Shown here: in pieces, positions 16,314 to 26,324 of the stretch
Layout: each line of letters begins with the position of its first letter
Numbering within the stretch: position 1 is the first letter of the stretch
Source of the DNA: an uncultured Microbulbifer sp.
GTDB taxonomy: Bacteria; Pseudomonadota; Gammaproteobacteria; Pseudomonadales; Cellvibrionaceae
Length of the DNA stretch: 44,356 nucleotides
Reading direction: 5' to 3'
NCBI RefSeq assembly: GCF_913055755.1
Contig: NZ_CAJXKH010000019.1
Span: 1-44,356, forward strand
The notes under the pieces: model-generated
What the model saw: only the letters and a program-made list of their open reading frames with translations
Databases searched by the model: none
Told to the model about the DNA's origin: nothing
Made by a program: the position numbers and the translations under genes

Positions 16314-18167
16314 ATGAAACTCGCAACATGGGTGCAGTCACCGCTCTATCGACGATTCCTTGCCAGCTGCCTGGTCGTATTTATCCTGGTGGGCGCAGGT
16401 GAGTGGTTGATCTTCACCGGTTTACCCCGAGACGCGCAATTGGCTGGATCCGCGGCAAGGGTATTGCTCGCTACCCTGCTGATGGGCATTGTCTGCTACC
16501 TGCTCCTGAGCTGGCAGCTGCGGCTGACCAGGCGCCTGGCGTCCATGCTGGTCCACCAGGAAAAGCTCAATACCCAGTATCAGCGGGAGCTGAATGAGCG
16601 GGAGGCAACCGAACAGGCGCTGTCTGACCAGCTGCAATTTCTGCAAATCCTGGTGGATGCCATTCCGGCGCCCATTTTCTACAAGGATGCCGAGGGTATT
16701 TACACCGGTTGTAACCGGGCGTTTGAGGCCTTCCTCGGCAAGCCGCGGGAAGAAATCGTTGGACGCTCGGTGTACGGCGTCTCTCCCGGCCCCCAGGCAA
16801 GCATCTATCACGAGAAAGACATCGAACTGATGCGCCAGCGAGGGAGCCAGGTCTATGAATCCCAAGTGGTCTATGCCGACGGCACCCTGCACGATGTCAT
16901 TTTTAACAAAGGCGCGTACGAAACCAAGGATGGCCGCCTCGCCGGACTGATCGGGGTCATCCTGGACATTACGGAGCGCAAGACTCTGGAGCGCGAGCTG
17001 GTCCAGGCAAAAGAAAAGGCGGAGTTCTACAGTCGCTCCAAAACGCAGTTCCTGACCAATATGAGCCACGAGATCAGGACACCGCTGAACGCGATCGTCG
17101 GATTCAGCCAGGTACTCCTGAATCGCAGCGGCAGTCATAGCTTGCCCGGGGAGTTTCACGACTTCCTGGAAAAGATCGCCATCAGCGGCCAGGGCCTGGC
17201 GGAGCTGGTCAACGATGTGCTCGATATATCCCGTATCGAAGCCGGCAAGATCGAGGCGATAGACGAGGACTTCCAACTGCGCCAACTAGCAAAGTGCATT
17301 CTCATCTCCTGCGAACCCCAGGCTGCCCACAAGGGGCTCCGGCTACAGTGCGACATCGATCCAGCCCTGCCGGAATACATCCGCAGTGACCGGGGCAAAT
17401 TGTCCCAGATTCTGATCAACCTGATCGGCAATGCGATCAAGTTTTCACCCGCCGGCGCGACCATTGATATCACACTCCAATACCGCAAAGACGGAGATGG
17501 TGGCCCGCAACTCGCCATCGAAGTCATCGATTACGGGATCGGTATTCCCCCGGAGCAACAGGCGATTATCTTCGAGCCGTTTGAACAGGTGGACAAGTCG
17601 GCAGCAGGTCAGTCCGGGGGAACGGGCCTGGGACTCCCGATTACCAACAGCCTGGTACAGCTCCTCGGGGGGGAAATCAGCCTGACAAGTGAGGCGAATA
17701 CAGGTACCTGTTTCCGTGTACTGCTCCCATTGCGAGAGGGGTGTCAGGCGGCGCCTTTGCCCGAATCCGGCGGCGAGGTGCGCACGTCAGTACAAGGTAT
17801 CAGGGCGCTGGTTTTTGAGGACAACGCCGTCAACCAGACCCTGATGCAGGCCTTCTGCGATGATCTGGGAATTACCGTGTCCTTTGTCGCGAATGGCTAC
17901 GATGGTATCGCCCGCGCCACTGAACTTCGCCCCGATATTATTTTTATGGATGTGCAGTTACCCGGTATCAGCGGTATTGAGGCCACCAAGGAGATTCGCC
18001 AGACTCCGGAAATCGAACAGACACCGATCATCGGCCTGTCGGCCGCTGCTTTCAGTGAACAAAAGGATACCGCTCTCGGCGCGGGTATGGATGACTACCT
18101 GACCAAACCCGTGTCGTTACCGCAACTGATATCCACCATCCAGAAACACCTTGTTGCCCACTCATAA
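16314..18167 (+). CDS. Membrane hybrid histidine kinase (PAS - HisKA - HATPase - receiver)
   Basis: 617 residues. Two transmembrane segments (about 15-35 and 46-66) flank only about ten residues, so there is no real periplasmic sensor domain. A coiled region (about 78-108) leads into a PAS domain (about 108-225, DAIPAPIFYKDAEGIYTGCNRAF). The dimerisation/phosphoacceptor domain has His252 in MSHEIRTPLN. The ATPase domain shows the N, G1 (DYGIGI) and G2 (GTGLGLPI) boxes. A C-terminal receiver has the acidic pair Glu502-Asp503, phosphoacceptor Asp546 (FMDVQLPG) and Lys598 (LTKP). There is no HPt or output domain and no adjacent regulator, so the phosphorelay partner is elsewhere. It converges with katG. 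The signal sensed is unknown and probably cytoplasmic or membrane-linked. Confidence 0.93.
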   Translation: MKLATWVQSPLYRRFLASCLVVFILVGAGEWLIFTGLPRDAQLAGSAARVLLATLLMGIVCYLLLSWQLRLTRRLASMLVHQEKLNTQYQRELNEREATEQALSDQLQFLQILVDAIPAPIFYKDAEGIYTGCNRAFEAFLGKPREEIVGRSVYGVSPGPQASIYHEKDIELMRQRGSQVYESQVVYADGTLHDVIFNKGAYETKDGRLAGLIGVILDITERKTLERELVQAKEKAEFYSRSKTQFLTNMSHEIRTPLNAIVGFSQVLLNRSGSHSLPGEFHDFLEKIAISGQGLAELVNDVLDISRIEAGKIEAIDEDFQLRQLAKCILISCEPQAAHKGLRLQCDIDPALPEYIRSDRGKLSQILINLIGNAIKFSPAGATIDITLQYRKDGDGGPQLAIEVIDYGIGIPPEQQAIIFEPFEQVDKSAAGQSGGTGLGLPITNSLVQLLGGEISLTSEANTGTCFRVLLPLREGCQAAPLPESGGEVRTSVQGIRALVFEDNAVNQTLMQAFCDDLGITVSFVANGYDGIARATELRPDIIFMDVQLPGISGIEATKEIRQTPEIEQTPIIGLSAAAFSEQKDTALGAGMDDYLTKPVSLPQLISTIQKHLVAHS

Positions 18168-18229
18168 CCAGAAGACCACTCCAGCGGGCTTTCTCGCGAA
18201 AAATACGCAGCTACCAGCACAAAGAAAAA

Positions 18230-18257
18230 CAAAAAAGGGCAGCCTTTTGGCTGCCCT
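18230..18257 (-). terminator. Terminator of katG
   Basis: A 9 bp stem (18236-18244 with 18249-18257, AGGGCAGCC / GGCTGCCCT, loop TTTT) is followed on the minus strand by a long T run (plus-strand A run 18230-18236). It lies about 66 bases past the katG stop. Confidence 0.9.
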
Positions 18258-18323
18258 CTGGGTGCTATTGCAATCCAGTTGCTCTGTGAATCCATCCCAT
18301 GGATCCATCCCGTAAAAACTGGA

Positions 18324-20561
<2,238 letters not shown>

Positions 20562-20732
20562 TCATCAATCAAACAATGACAGGCTATAGGGTTACGCAAT
20601 CACTCTGAAATTAGACGTTATTATTGTCCTTATAGCGGGAGGCAATCTTAAAAAGTACAACCATAGATTTAAAAAATAACTCTGATAGTCATACCCAATA
20701 AACAGGACGCGCTACGCCGCACGCAAAATGGT

Positions 20733-21932
20733 TTATTTTGCGGCTGCGGCCAGGCTCGCAACCGGCACCCGGGTAATGGTGATATCTTCCTTGTTCTCCG
20801 CGTAGGCCACGTACAGAAAATCGTTCCACACCAGTGACTTGGGGTAGCTGAATCCTTTCCGCTTGTAGCGGCCCTCATACCGCGGTGGTGCAAGCTGCAG
20901 GCCGCCGGCACGCAAAAGAAATGCGCGGTCAAATTGCTCGCCATCCTCACTCAGGCTCACAACCAGCGGCTCGCGCGTTTTCGAACCACTGGGATTATTC
21001 ACCAGAAACACACTGCCGTCCGGCAGGTTACCGGCGCTCTGTTTGGCCCGGGAGTCGGGGAAATTGGTGACCTCCGCCCGGGTCCATGCCTCACCGCCAT
21101 CCTCGCTGACCGCAGCCAGCACACGGAAACTGCTTTGCTGATCCCGGAACACCATCACCAGCGCACCGTCTTTCCGCTGGAAGTTGCTCGGTTCAATTTC
21201 CCGGCTGACACCGTCTTTCAGCGAACTGTTTTCAAAGGTGCCCAGTCGCCAACCGGAAAGCCCCGAAGCTTCGTCCGTATAGATCGGTATCGCTTGCAGC
21301 CCCGGCTGTCGATGCAGCGCGGTTACGATTCTGCTGCGCCCGTCTTCCCCTACCGGGTAGCGGTGGAAGTCCTGTTCGATAACTCCGTTGAGCGGCTTGC
21401 CATCGGCAAAAGTCGGGTTACCGACATTTTCCCAGTGCGCCCCGTCATCGCTTGCCAGTACTTCGACGAATCCACCGCGGGGTTCCAGGGAGTCCGGCCA
21501 GACATTCACAAACGCGTACAGGGTTCCGCCGTTGGACCACCAGCCACCACTGGTAACCACTGCGTCTTTTCGTGCGGGAGCCAGTGCCCTGGCCTCACTC
21601 CAGTGCACTCCGTCATCGCTACTGGCATACAGCACCCGCGTATCCGCTGCGTCCTCATCCCTGCGGGAGCTCTGCCACTGCACATAGAGCTTGCCCTTAT
21701 GGGCAAACAGCACCGCACCGTGGTTGTACTGGCTGACAGCGGGAACCGCCTGGTAGACAATCGCGGTTTCACTTCCTGCGGCCTCAGGCAACCCGAGGGT
21801 TTCCGGCATAGCGGGATCAAACAGATCTTTCGCAATAGAGAATGGCGCAGCCATTACCAGTGCCCCCGAGAAAAGCAGGAACGCGGCCAGGGCCAGTTTC
21901 AAACCCTTGTCAGCCAATGCCGTTTTACACAC
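20733..21932 (-). CDS. Exported BNR/sialidase-fold protein, function unknown
   Basis: About 399 residues with a signal peptide. The preferred start is GTG at 21932 because GGGAGGT lies eight bases upstream; an ATG at 21959 would encode that ribosome site. The sequence has repeated Asp-box-like motifs (SSDDGVHWSEA, ASDDGAHWENV, SEDGGEAWTRA) typical of six- or seven-bladed BNR propellers, an early YNHGAVLF motif and a late SYPKSLVW...LYVAYAENKED segment shared with many proteins annotated as sialidases. The classical sialidase catalytic set is not clearly present. Related propellers include rhamnosyl-glucuronic acid hydrolases and lyases acting on arabinogalactan (GH145, PL42), which would fit a plant-glycan region, but this is speculative. 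It is last in an apparent operon after the DsrE-like gene. Confidence 0.72.
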   Translation of the reverse strand: MCKTALADKGLKLALAAFLLFSGALVMAAPFSIAKDLFDPAMPETLGLPEAAGSETAIVYQAVPAVSQYNHGAVLFAHKGKLYVQWQSSRRDEDAADTRVLYASSDDGVHWSEARALAPARKDAVVTSGGWWSNGGTLYAFVNVWPDSLEPRGGFVEVLASDDGAHWENVGNPTFADGKPLNGVIEQDFHRYPVGEDGRSRIVTALHRQPGLQAIPIYTDEASGLSGWRLGTFENSSLKDGVSREIEPSNFQRKDGALVMVFRDQQSSFRVLAAVSEDGGEAWTRAEVTNFPDSRAKQSAGNLPDGSVFLVNNPSGSKTREPLVVSLSEDGEQFDRAFLLRAGGLQLAPPRYEGRYKRKGFSYPKSLVWNDFLYVAYAENKEDITITRVPVASLAAAAK

Positions 21933-21987
21933 GCCAGGTACCTCCCAAAAAATCGCCATATCACTCGCAGCCAGATAGTCGCATGTT

Positions 21988-22518
21988 TCAGAACGGATTT
22001 AGTGTATAACCGTTTTGCTGCAGTAATGCATGCGCGGTCATCGCGGACAGTGCCATTTCCACACCGGGCAGCAACTGTGTGTTATCAATCTCCTGGTAAG
22101 CGGCAGATTGTCCGCACAGGATAACCCGTACACCGTGTTTCTGCAGTTCCGCGAGCAGTGGAGCGTTGGGATTTTCCCCGCCAAATTTTTCCACAAAGAA
22201 TTTGTTCCCGAGCAGGTCAAAACCGGCCTTGCCATGTACCACCAGCGCCAGCTCGACCTGTTGTGGCGGCACACCTGCCCGAGCCTGCATGTTCAGGAAA
22301 CGAGCCAGGCTTTCAAACCGCCGGTTTGTTTTCCCATGCTCCCCCTGCTCAGCCACGTCGAATGCGACCTTGAAGTGTTCTTTGCCACTCAGCGGCGCAG
22401 TCTGCGTGACCTCGGCGACACCACCGTAATTCTTGATTACCGGGCCCTTGCTGAAATCTGCGGCGAATATTGCCGGAGACAAAAGGAAAAGAAGTACTGC
22501 GCTCAATGGTTTCATCAT
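21988..22518 (-). CDS. Periplasmic DsrE/DsrF-like protein
   Basis: 176 residues with a signal peptide (1 to about 20, ...SPAIFAA). The body fits the small alpha/beta DsrE fold: LALVVHGKAGFDLL, a loop NAPLLAELQKHGVRVILCGQSA containing the single conserved-type Cys135, and a C-terminal VEMALSAMTAHALLQQNGY helix. Cytoplasmic DsrE proteins move sulfur on this cysteine; exported single-domain relatives like this one are common but uncharacterised. It starts about 50 bases after the diguanylate cyclase gene and ends about 55 bases before the BNR gene on the same strand, with no terminator seen between them. Co-transcription is therefore likely. Confidence 0.78.
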   Translation of the reverse strand: MMKPLSAVLLFLLSPAIFAADFSKGPVIKNYGGVAEVTQTAPLSGKEHFKVAFDVAEQGEHGKTNRRFESLARFLNMQARAGVPPQQVELALVVHGKAGFDLLGNKFFVEKFGGENPNAPLLAELQKHGVRVILCGQSAAYQEIDNTQLLPGVEMALSAMTAHALLQQNGYTLNPF

Positions 22519-22568
22519 TCTCTAATCACAAATATTCATTTAAAAAAAGCTGCATCGGTGCCGACAGT

Positions 22569-24278
22569 TTACTGGCTTGGTGCGGTGTTCGCGTGTGCGG
22601 CAGGTGCCAACTCGAATTGCTCGACTTCCGCCCGGTTGCGCCCGGCCAGCTTTGCCCGATACAGCGCTGCATCGGCGGCCTCGAATAGCTGTACCGCGGA
22701 AGCATAATTATCCTGCGCGAAGGTTGCCACGCCGATACTCGCGGTTAACGACATTTCATCCAACTCCAGCTCGGCCACCAGGCTGACCAGCCGCTCGGCG
22801 ACCGCGGCCGCCTGTTCGCCACTGGTGCGAGGCAACAGAATGGCAAATTCCTCGCCGCCATAGCGGCAGGCCAAGACCGGCTTGCGCACCTGTTTGAGAA
22901 TGAGCTGACCAATGGCATGAATGGCGCGATCACCCTGGCTGTGGCCGTAGCGATCGTTGATGGATTTGAAGTGGTCCAGGTCGAGCATCAACAGTGACAG
23001 GGGAGTGCTGTTACGCGCAGCACTGCAGAACTCCCGCGGCAGCTGTTCATCGAAGTGGCGACGGTTATAAAGCCGGGAGAGCTCGTCAATATAGCCGCGC
23101 TTGTGGATTTCGCTGACCCGTGCGCCGAGCGCCAGCGACAACAGCACCATTTCAACTAGCGCGCCCACCTGAAAGGCGTTCTGGGTGAAGCCATTGTGCG
23201 GCAAAACGCCGAACGTTTTCAGCATATAAACAATCACACTTCCGAGCAGTGTAACCCAGGCCACCATAAAGTACCGGGCGGATACAGAGCCGCGCAGCAG
23301 GCTCATAGTACCCATGGCCAGCAGCAGTATGCAGATAACCAGGGTTAATGCGGAAAACACCAGGATCATCAACCGGTAACCGAACACCGGTGCCAGCAGC
23401 GTGAGCGGAACCAAGGCCCACATCAGGTTTCGCGCCACCCAGTCGAGACGGGGTGACAGTTGCCGCCCGGAGCAGATCTTGCGCGCAAACTGGATGGCGA
23501 AGATCAGGGACAGGCCGAGCAGAACGATCAGGATCTCATTGCCGAGCCAGGGATTTTGCGGCCACAGGAACTGGAATGAGACGCCGTTGTGCACACCAAA
23601 ATAGAGTCCATAACTGATCGCATATCCCATGTAGTACACGTAGGCGCGGTCGCGCACGGCCAAAAACAGGAACAGGTTGTAAATCACCAGTACCAGAAAG
23701 CCGCCGTAATAGATACCCAGCAGAAACTGCTCCAGTCCCAGTTCTGGGAGGAAGGCTGTTTCGCCGCTGACCGAGAGACCGATATTGAGCGAGCCCTGTG
23801 TGGCAAAGCGCATGTAGTAGGTGCGTTCACTGTGAGGTGGCAGCAGCACCGGAAATACAAAGTCCCGCAGAGGCAGCGCGCGGCTGGCAAATGGCTCACG
23901 GTCACCGGTAGCGGTGTGCTGCCACTGGCCCGAGGCATCCTCGGCCCAGAACTCCAGGTAGTCAATCAGGGGGTAGTCCTGGCGAATCACCAGCGGCAGA
24001 GGTTGCTCAGAGTCATTGCGCAGGGTAAAAGTGGCCCAATAGGCCGCGGAGGAAAAACCGAAGTTGGCAGCGTTGCCGGATACCGGCTGGAAGGCTTGCT
24101 GTGCCTGAGGCTGCAGGACTTCGCGGAACTGTAGCTGTCCCTGCGGATCCTGAAGCAGGCGGAGATGGGGGGTCAGGGACACGGTTCCACTATTCGGCGC
24201 CACCGTCAGTGGCTCGGCCCGGCACCAGGCCACCAATAACACGAGACAGGCTCCCAAAAGCACTCTGGCGATATTCAT
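22569..24278 (-). CDS. 7TMR-DISM receptor with GGDEF domain (diguanylate cyclase)
   Basis: 569 residues from ATG 24278; an earlier in-frame ATG at 24362 would bury the signal peptide. Order: signal peptide (1-21), periplasmic DISM jelly-roll ligand domain (about 25-190, with AYWATFTLRN and HSERTYYMRF), a seven-helix membrane region (about 200-410) and a GGDEF domain (about 415-560). The active-site motif is GGEEF (474-478), so cyclic-di-GMP synthesis is expected. Nine to six residues before it, where PleD has the inhibitory RxxD site, the sequence is RKPV; product inhibition may therefore be lost. DISM periplasmic domains are thought to bind carbohydrates or similar small ligands, which would tie surface behaviour to sugar supply. 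First gene of an apparent three-gene unit with the DsrE-like and BNR genes. Confidence 0.92.
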   Translation of the reverse strand: MNIARVLLGACLVLLVAWCRAEPLTVAPNSGTVSLTPHLRLLQDPQGQLQFREVLQPQAQQAFQPVSGNAANFGFSSAAYWATFTLRNDSEQPLPLVIRQDYPLIDYLEFWAEDASGQWQHTATGDREPFASRALPLRDFVFPVLLPPHSERTYYMRFATQGSLNIGLSVSGETAFLPELGLEQFLLGIYYGGFLVLVIYNLFLFLAVRDRAYVYYMGYAISYGLYFGVHNGVSFQFLWPQNPWLGNEILIVLLGLSLIFAIQFARKICSGRQLSPRLDWVARNLMWALVPLTLLAPVFGYRLMILVFSALTLVICILLLAMGTMSLLRGSVSARYFMVAWVTLLGSVIVYMLKTFGVLPHNGFTQNAFQVGALVEMVLLSLALGARVSEIHKRGYIDELSRLYNRRHFDEQLPREFCSAARNSTPLSLLMLDLDHFKSINDRYGHSQGDRAIHAIGQLILKQVRKPVLACRYGGEEFAILLPRTSGEQAAAVAERLVSLVAELELDEMSLTASIGVATFAQDNYASAVQLFEAADAALYRAKLAGRNRAEVEQFELAPAAHANTAPSQ

Positions 24279-24378
24279 CGCGATTCCGGTCCACTTTATT
24301 GTTATTTGCGCTGCCGGGATGGTACCACAGTCGCAACCGGTACCAGTTGACTGGTAGCCCACCTGTCGCAGTGATCAC

Positions 24379-24414
24379 AAAAAAGCGGATGGCAGTATCT
24401 CCCCTACCATCCGC
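24379..24414 (-). terminator. Terminator of the GH51 gene
   Basis: Arms 24385-24392 and 24407-24414 (GCGGATGG / CCATCCGC) are extended by three further pairs. On the minus strand they are followed by a T run (plus-strand A run 24379-24384), 25 bases past the GH51 stop. Confidence 0.9.
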
Positions 24415-24439
24415 CGGTATCATCTGATCGACGTTACTT

Positions 24440-26005
24440 TCAGGAGCTCAGTGCCACCACCAGTACAGATTTTGCGGGCACCTCCAGCTGCAGGTTACCG
24501 TTGTCTTCATCCGCGCGGTAAGCTGCAGGTTCCACCCGCGCTGGGGAGTCGAAGCTGTTGTGCGCGTCCATGGCGTCAGCGGTCACCAGTCGCCCAGACG
24601 CAGCAACCACTTCTGCACCTTTAACTCGTACCGCTATGCTCTGTGCCTGGTTCGGATTCAGGTTGACCAGTGACAGGTAGAGCTTGCCATCTTTGCCCCG
24701 CGCCGCAGACGCGCTGATTCCCGGCAGGGATTGATCGCCCACGGAATAGGTGCGGGGGTTCTCGATCTCCAATGGAAGTGACGTCGCATCCTGGAAAACC
24801 TGGTACAGGTCGTAAACGTGGTAGGTCGGGGTCAGGACCATTTTGTCCTCATCGGTGAGAATCATGGCCTGCAGCACATTTACCATCTGCGCGATATTGG
24901 TCATGTGTACCCGGTCCGCATGGGCGTGGAAAATATTGAAGTTGATCGCCGCGACCAGGGCATCCCGCAGGGTATTCTGCTGGTACAGGAAGCCAGGCTC
25001 CCGCCCCTCTTCCGGGTTGTACCAGGTGCCCCACTCGTCCACATAGAAGCCGAGCTTTTTCTCCGGATCGTTTTTGTCCAGTACCTTTTTGTTGGCCCGG
25101 ATAAACTCGTCCATGCGCATGGTCTGCCACAGGGTGGAGAACCACTGCTCTTCACCAAACCCCGTAGACTCTCCCTTGTCCTCCCATTCACCGGTGGGCA
25201 GGGTATAAAAGTGGAAACTGATTCCATCCATCTGCCGCTGGATATTCCTGCTGAGCTCATCGGTCCAGGAAGTGTCTGTGGTGTGACCACCACTGGCAAC
25301 ATACCTGGGCTCGCTGCCGCGGGGTGTTTTCAGGAAGGTGGCAAAGTGGTTGTAGAGGTCGGCATAGTAATCTGGCTGCATATGCCCGCCGCAACCCCAG
25401 GCTTCGTTACCGATACCGAAATAGGCCACTTTCCAGGGTTTATCGCGACCGTTGTTGCGGCGCTCTTCCACCACCGCAGATTTGCTGGTACCGGTAATGT
25501 ACTCCAGCCACTCGGCCATCTCCCGCGGATTGCCGGTGCCCAGATTGCCGTTGACATAGGCCTCTGCACCGAGCAGTTCCACCAGCTCAAAGAACTCGTG
25601 GGTACCGAAGGCATTGTCTTCTTCCACCCCACCCCAGTGGGTATTCACCCGCACCGGGCGCTGATCCCGCGGGCCTATGCCGTCGCGCCAGCGGTATTCA
25701 TCGGCAAAACAGCCACCGGGCCAGCGCACCAGGGGCACGTGGATATCGCGCAGGGCTTCGACCACGTCGGTGCGGAAACTGTTGATGTTATCGATCTCCG
25801 AGTCCTTCCCCACCCAGATGCCGCCGTAGATACCGCGCCCGAGATGCTCGGCAAACTGCCCGTAGATATCGCGGTGAATGGTGGCGCCCGGTCGGGTGGC
25901 GTCAATGGTGACCTGAGGAATATCATCGGCAGCGACTGCCGAAATTGAAAGGGCGCTTGCAAGCGCGGCGAGGTACTTTCTCAGTTTTACAGGTTTCAGC
26001 TCCAT
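24440..26005 (-). CDS. abfA: GH51 alpha-L-arabinofuranosidase, exported
   Basis: 521 residues. Retaining exo-enzyme that removes alpha-L-arabinofuranosyl units from arabinan, arabino-oligosaccharides or arabinoxylan. The (beta/alpha)8 barrel shows the acid/base Glu201 in GIGNEAWG and the nucleophile Glu324 in YVDEWGTWY, with RWPGGCFADEYRW (94-106) near the substrate site. A C-terminal beta-sandwich follows (about 410-521). A signal peptide (1 to about 26, ...ISAVAADD) indicates export to the periplasm, whereas many GH51 enzymes are cytoplasmic. GGAGA lies just before the ATG at 26005. It is separated from the upstream GH43/GH97 genes by about 320 bases containing a structured repeat and a likely terminator, so it probably has its own promoter. 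The expected product, L-arabinofuranose, suits the furanose-type transporter at 37-42 kb. Confidence 0.95.
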   Translation of the reverse strand: MELKPVKLRKYLAALASALSISAVAADDIPQVTIDATRPGATIHRDIYGQFAEHLGRGIYGGIWVGKDSEIDNINSFRTDVVEALRDIHVPLVRWPGGCFADEYRWRDGIGPRDQRPVRVNTHWGGVEEDNAFGTHEFFELVELLGAEAYVNGNLGTGNPREMAEWLEYITGTSKSAVVEERRNNGRDKPWKVAYFGIGNEAWGCGGHMQPDYYADLYNHFATFLKTPRGSEPRYVASGGHTTDTSWTDELSRNIQRQMDGISFHFYTLPTGEWEDKGESTGFGEEQWFSTLWQTMRMDEFIRANKKVLDKNDPEKKLGFYVDEWGTWYNPEEGREPGFLYQQNTLRDALVAAINFNIFHAHADRVHMTNIAQMVNVLQAMILTDEDKMVLTPTYHVYDLYQVFQDATSLPLEIENPRTYSVGDQSLPGISASAARGKDGKLYLSLVNLNPNQAQSIAVRVKGAEVVAASGRLVTADAMDAHNSFDSPARVEPAAYRADEDNGNLQLEVPAKSVLVVALSS

Positions 26006-26045
26006 GCGTTTTCTCCACTATTTTTATAGTTAGACGTTTCAGAAT

Positions 26046-26080
26046 AAAAAAAGGGGTGGTCTACATCGCTGCAGCCACCC
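26046..26080 (-). terminator. Probable terminator after the GH43-ricin gene
   Basis: GGGTGG (26054-26059) pairs with CCACCC (26075-26080). Two further pairs inside are offset by a bulge, and an eight-base T tract follows on the minus strand (plus-strand A run 26046-26052). It would end the GH43-GH97-GH43 transcript before GH51. Confidence 0.6.
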
Positions 26081-26156
26081 AAGCCCGATAAAACTCGGTA
26101 TACACACTCACTAACAACAAAACTCGGAACGGGTGCGAATTCGCTCAGAAAACAAT

Positions 26157-26287
26157 ACTTCAATGCGAAGGCGCCGATGCCGGGGACAGCCTTGTGAGAC
26201 CTTCAAAAACAGGATGTTTTTGCAGAGCCCCCAGGGATGGGTTCACGGCGTGTCTCACAAGGCTGTCCCCGGCAGCGGTGCCGCCAC
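26157..26287 (+). repeat. Branched palindromic repeat, copy 1
   Basis: Outer arms 26179-26200 and 26252-26273 are a perfect 22 bp inverted repeat. They enclose a small hairpin (CAAAAAC / GTTTTTG, 26204-26210 with 26216-26222, loop AGGAT) and a core at 26225-26254 that starts GAGCCCCCAGGG and ends CACGGCGTGTC. Within the core, AGCCC and GGGTT can form a further short stem. The left flank has ACTTCAATGCGAAG and the right flank GCGGTGCCGCCAC, both nearly repeated in copy 2. The stems share pairing but not sequence with copies 2 and 3. Confidence 0.85.
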
Positions 26288-26324
26288 GTAATGCTTCGAA
26301 AGCACTCTTCTGGAATCCAGTGTT

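Larger units (their letters stand above)
26006..26324. other. Intergenic region between GH43-ricin and GH51 genes
   Basis: About 320 bases hold, from right to left, a branched palindromic repeat (26157-26287), a probable minus-strand terminator (26046-26080) and the short leader of GH51. An ACTAT/ATAGT inverted repeat with an A/T centre lies just upstream of the GH51 ribosome site. No gene is seen. Confidence 0.55.

Noticed and set aside
26157..26287. Interpretation of the palindromic repeat as a CRISPR array, integron attC site or simple terminator
   Set aside because: There is only one unit here with no regular spacers; no attC-type R boxes with the GTTRRRY pattern were seen; and no T tract follows the stem. 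The other two copies show that the internal architecture is conserved.
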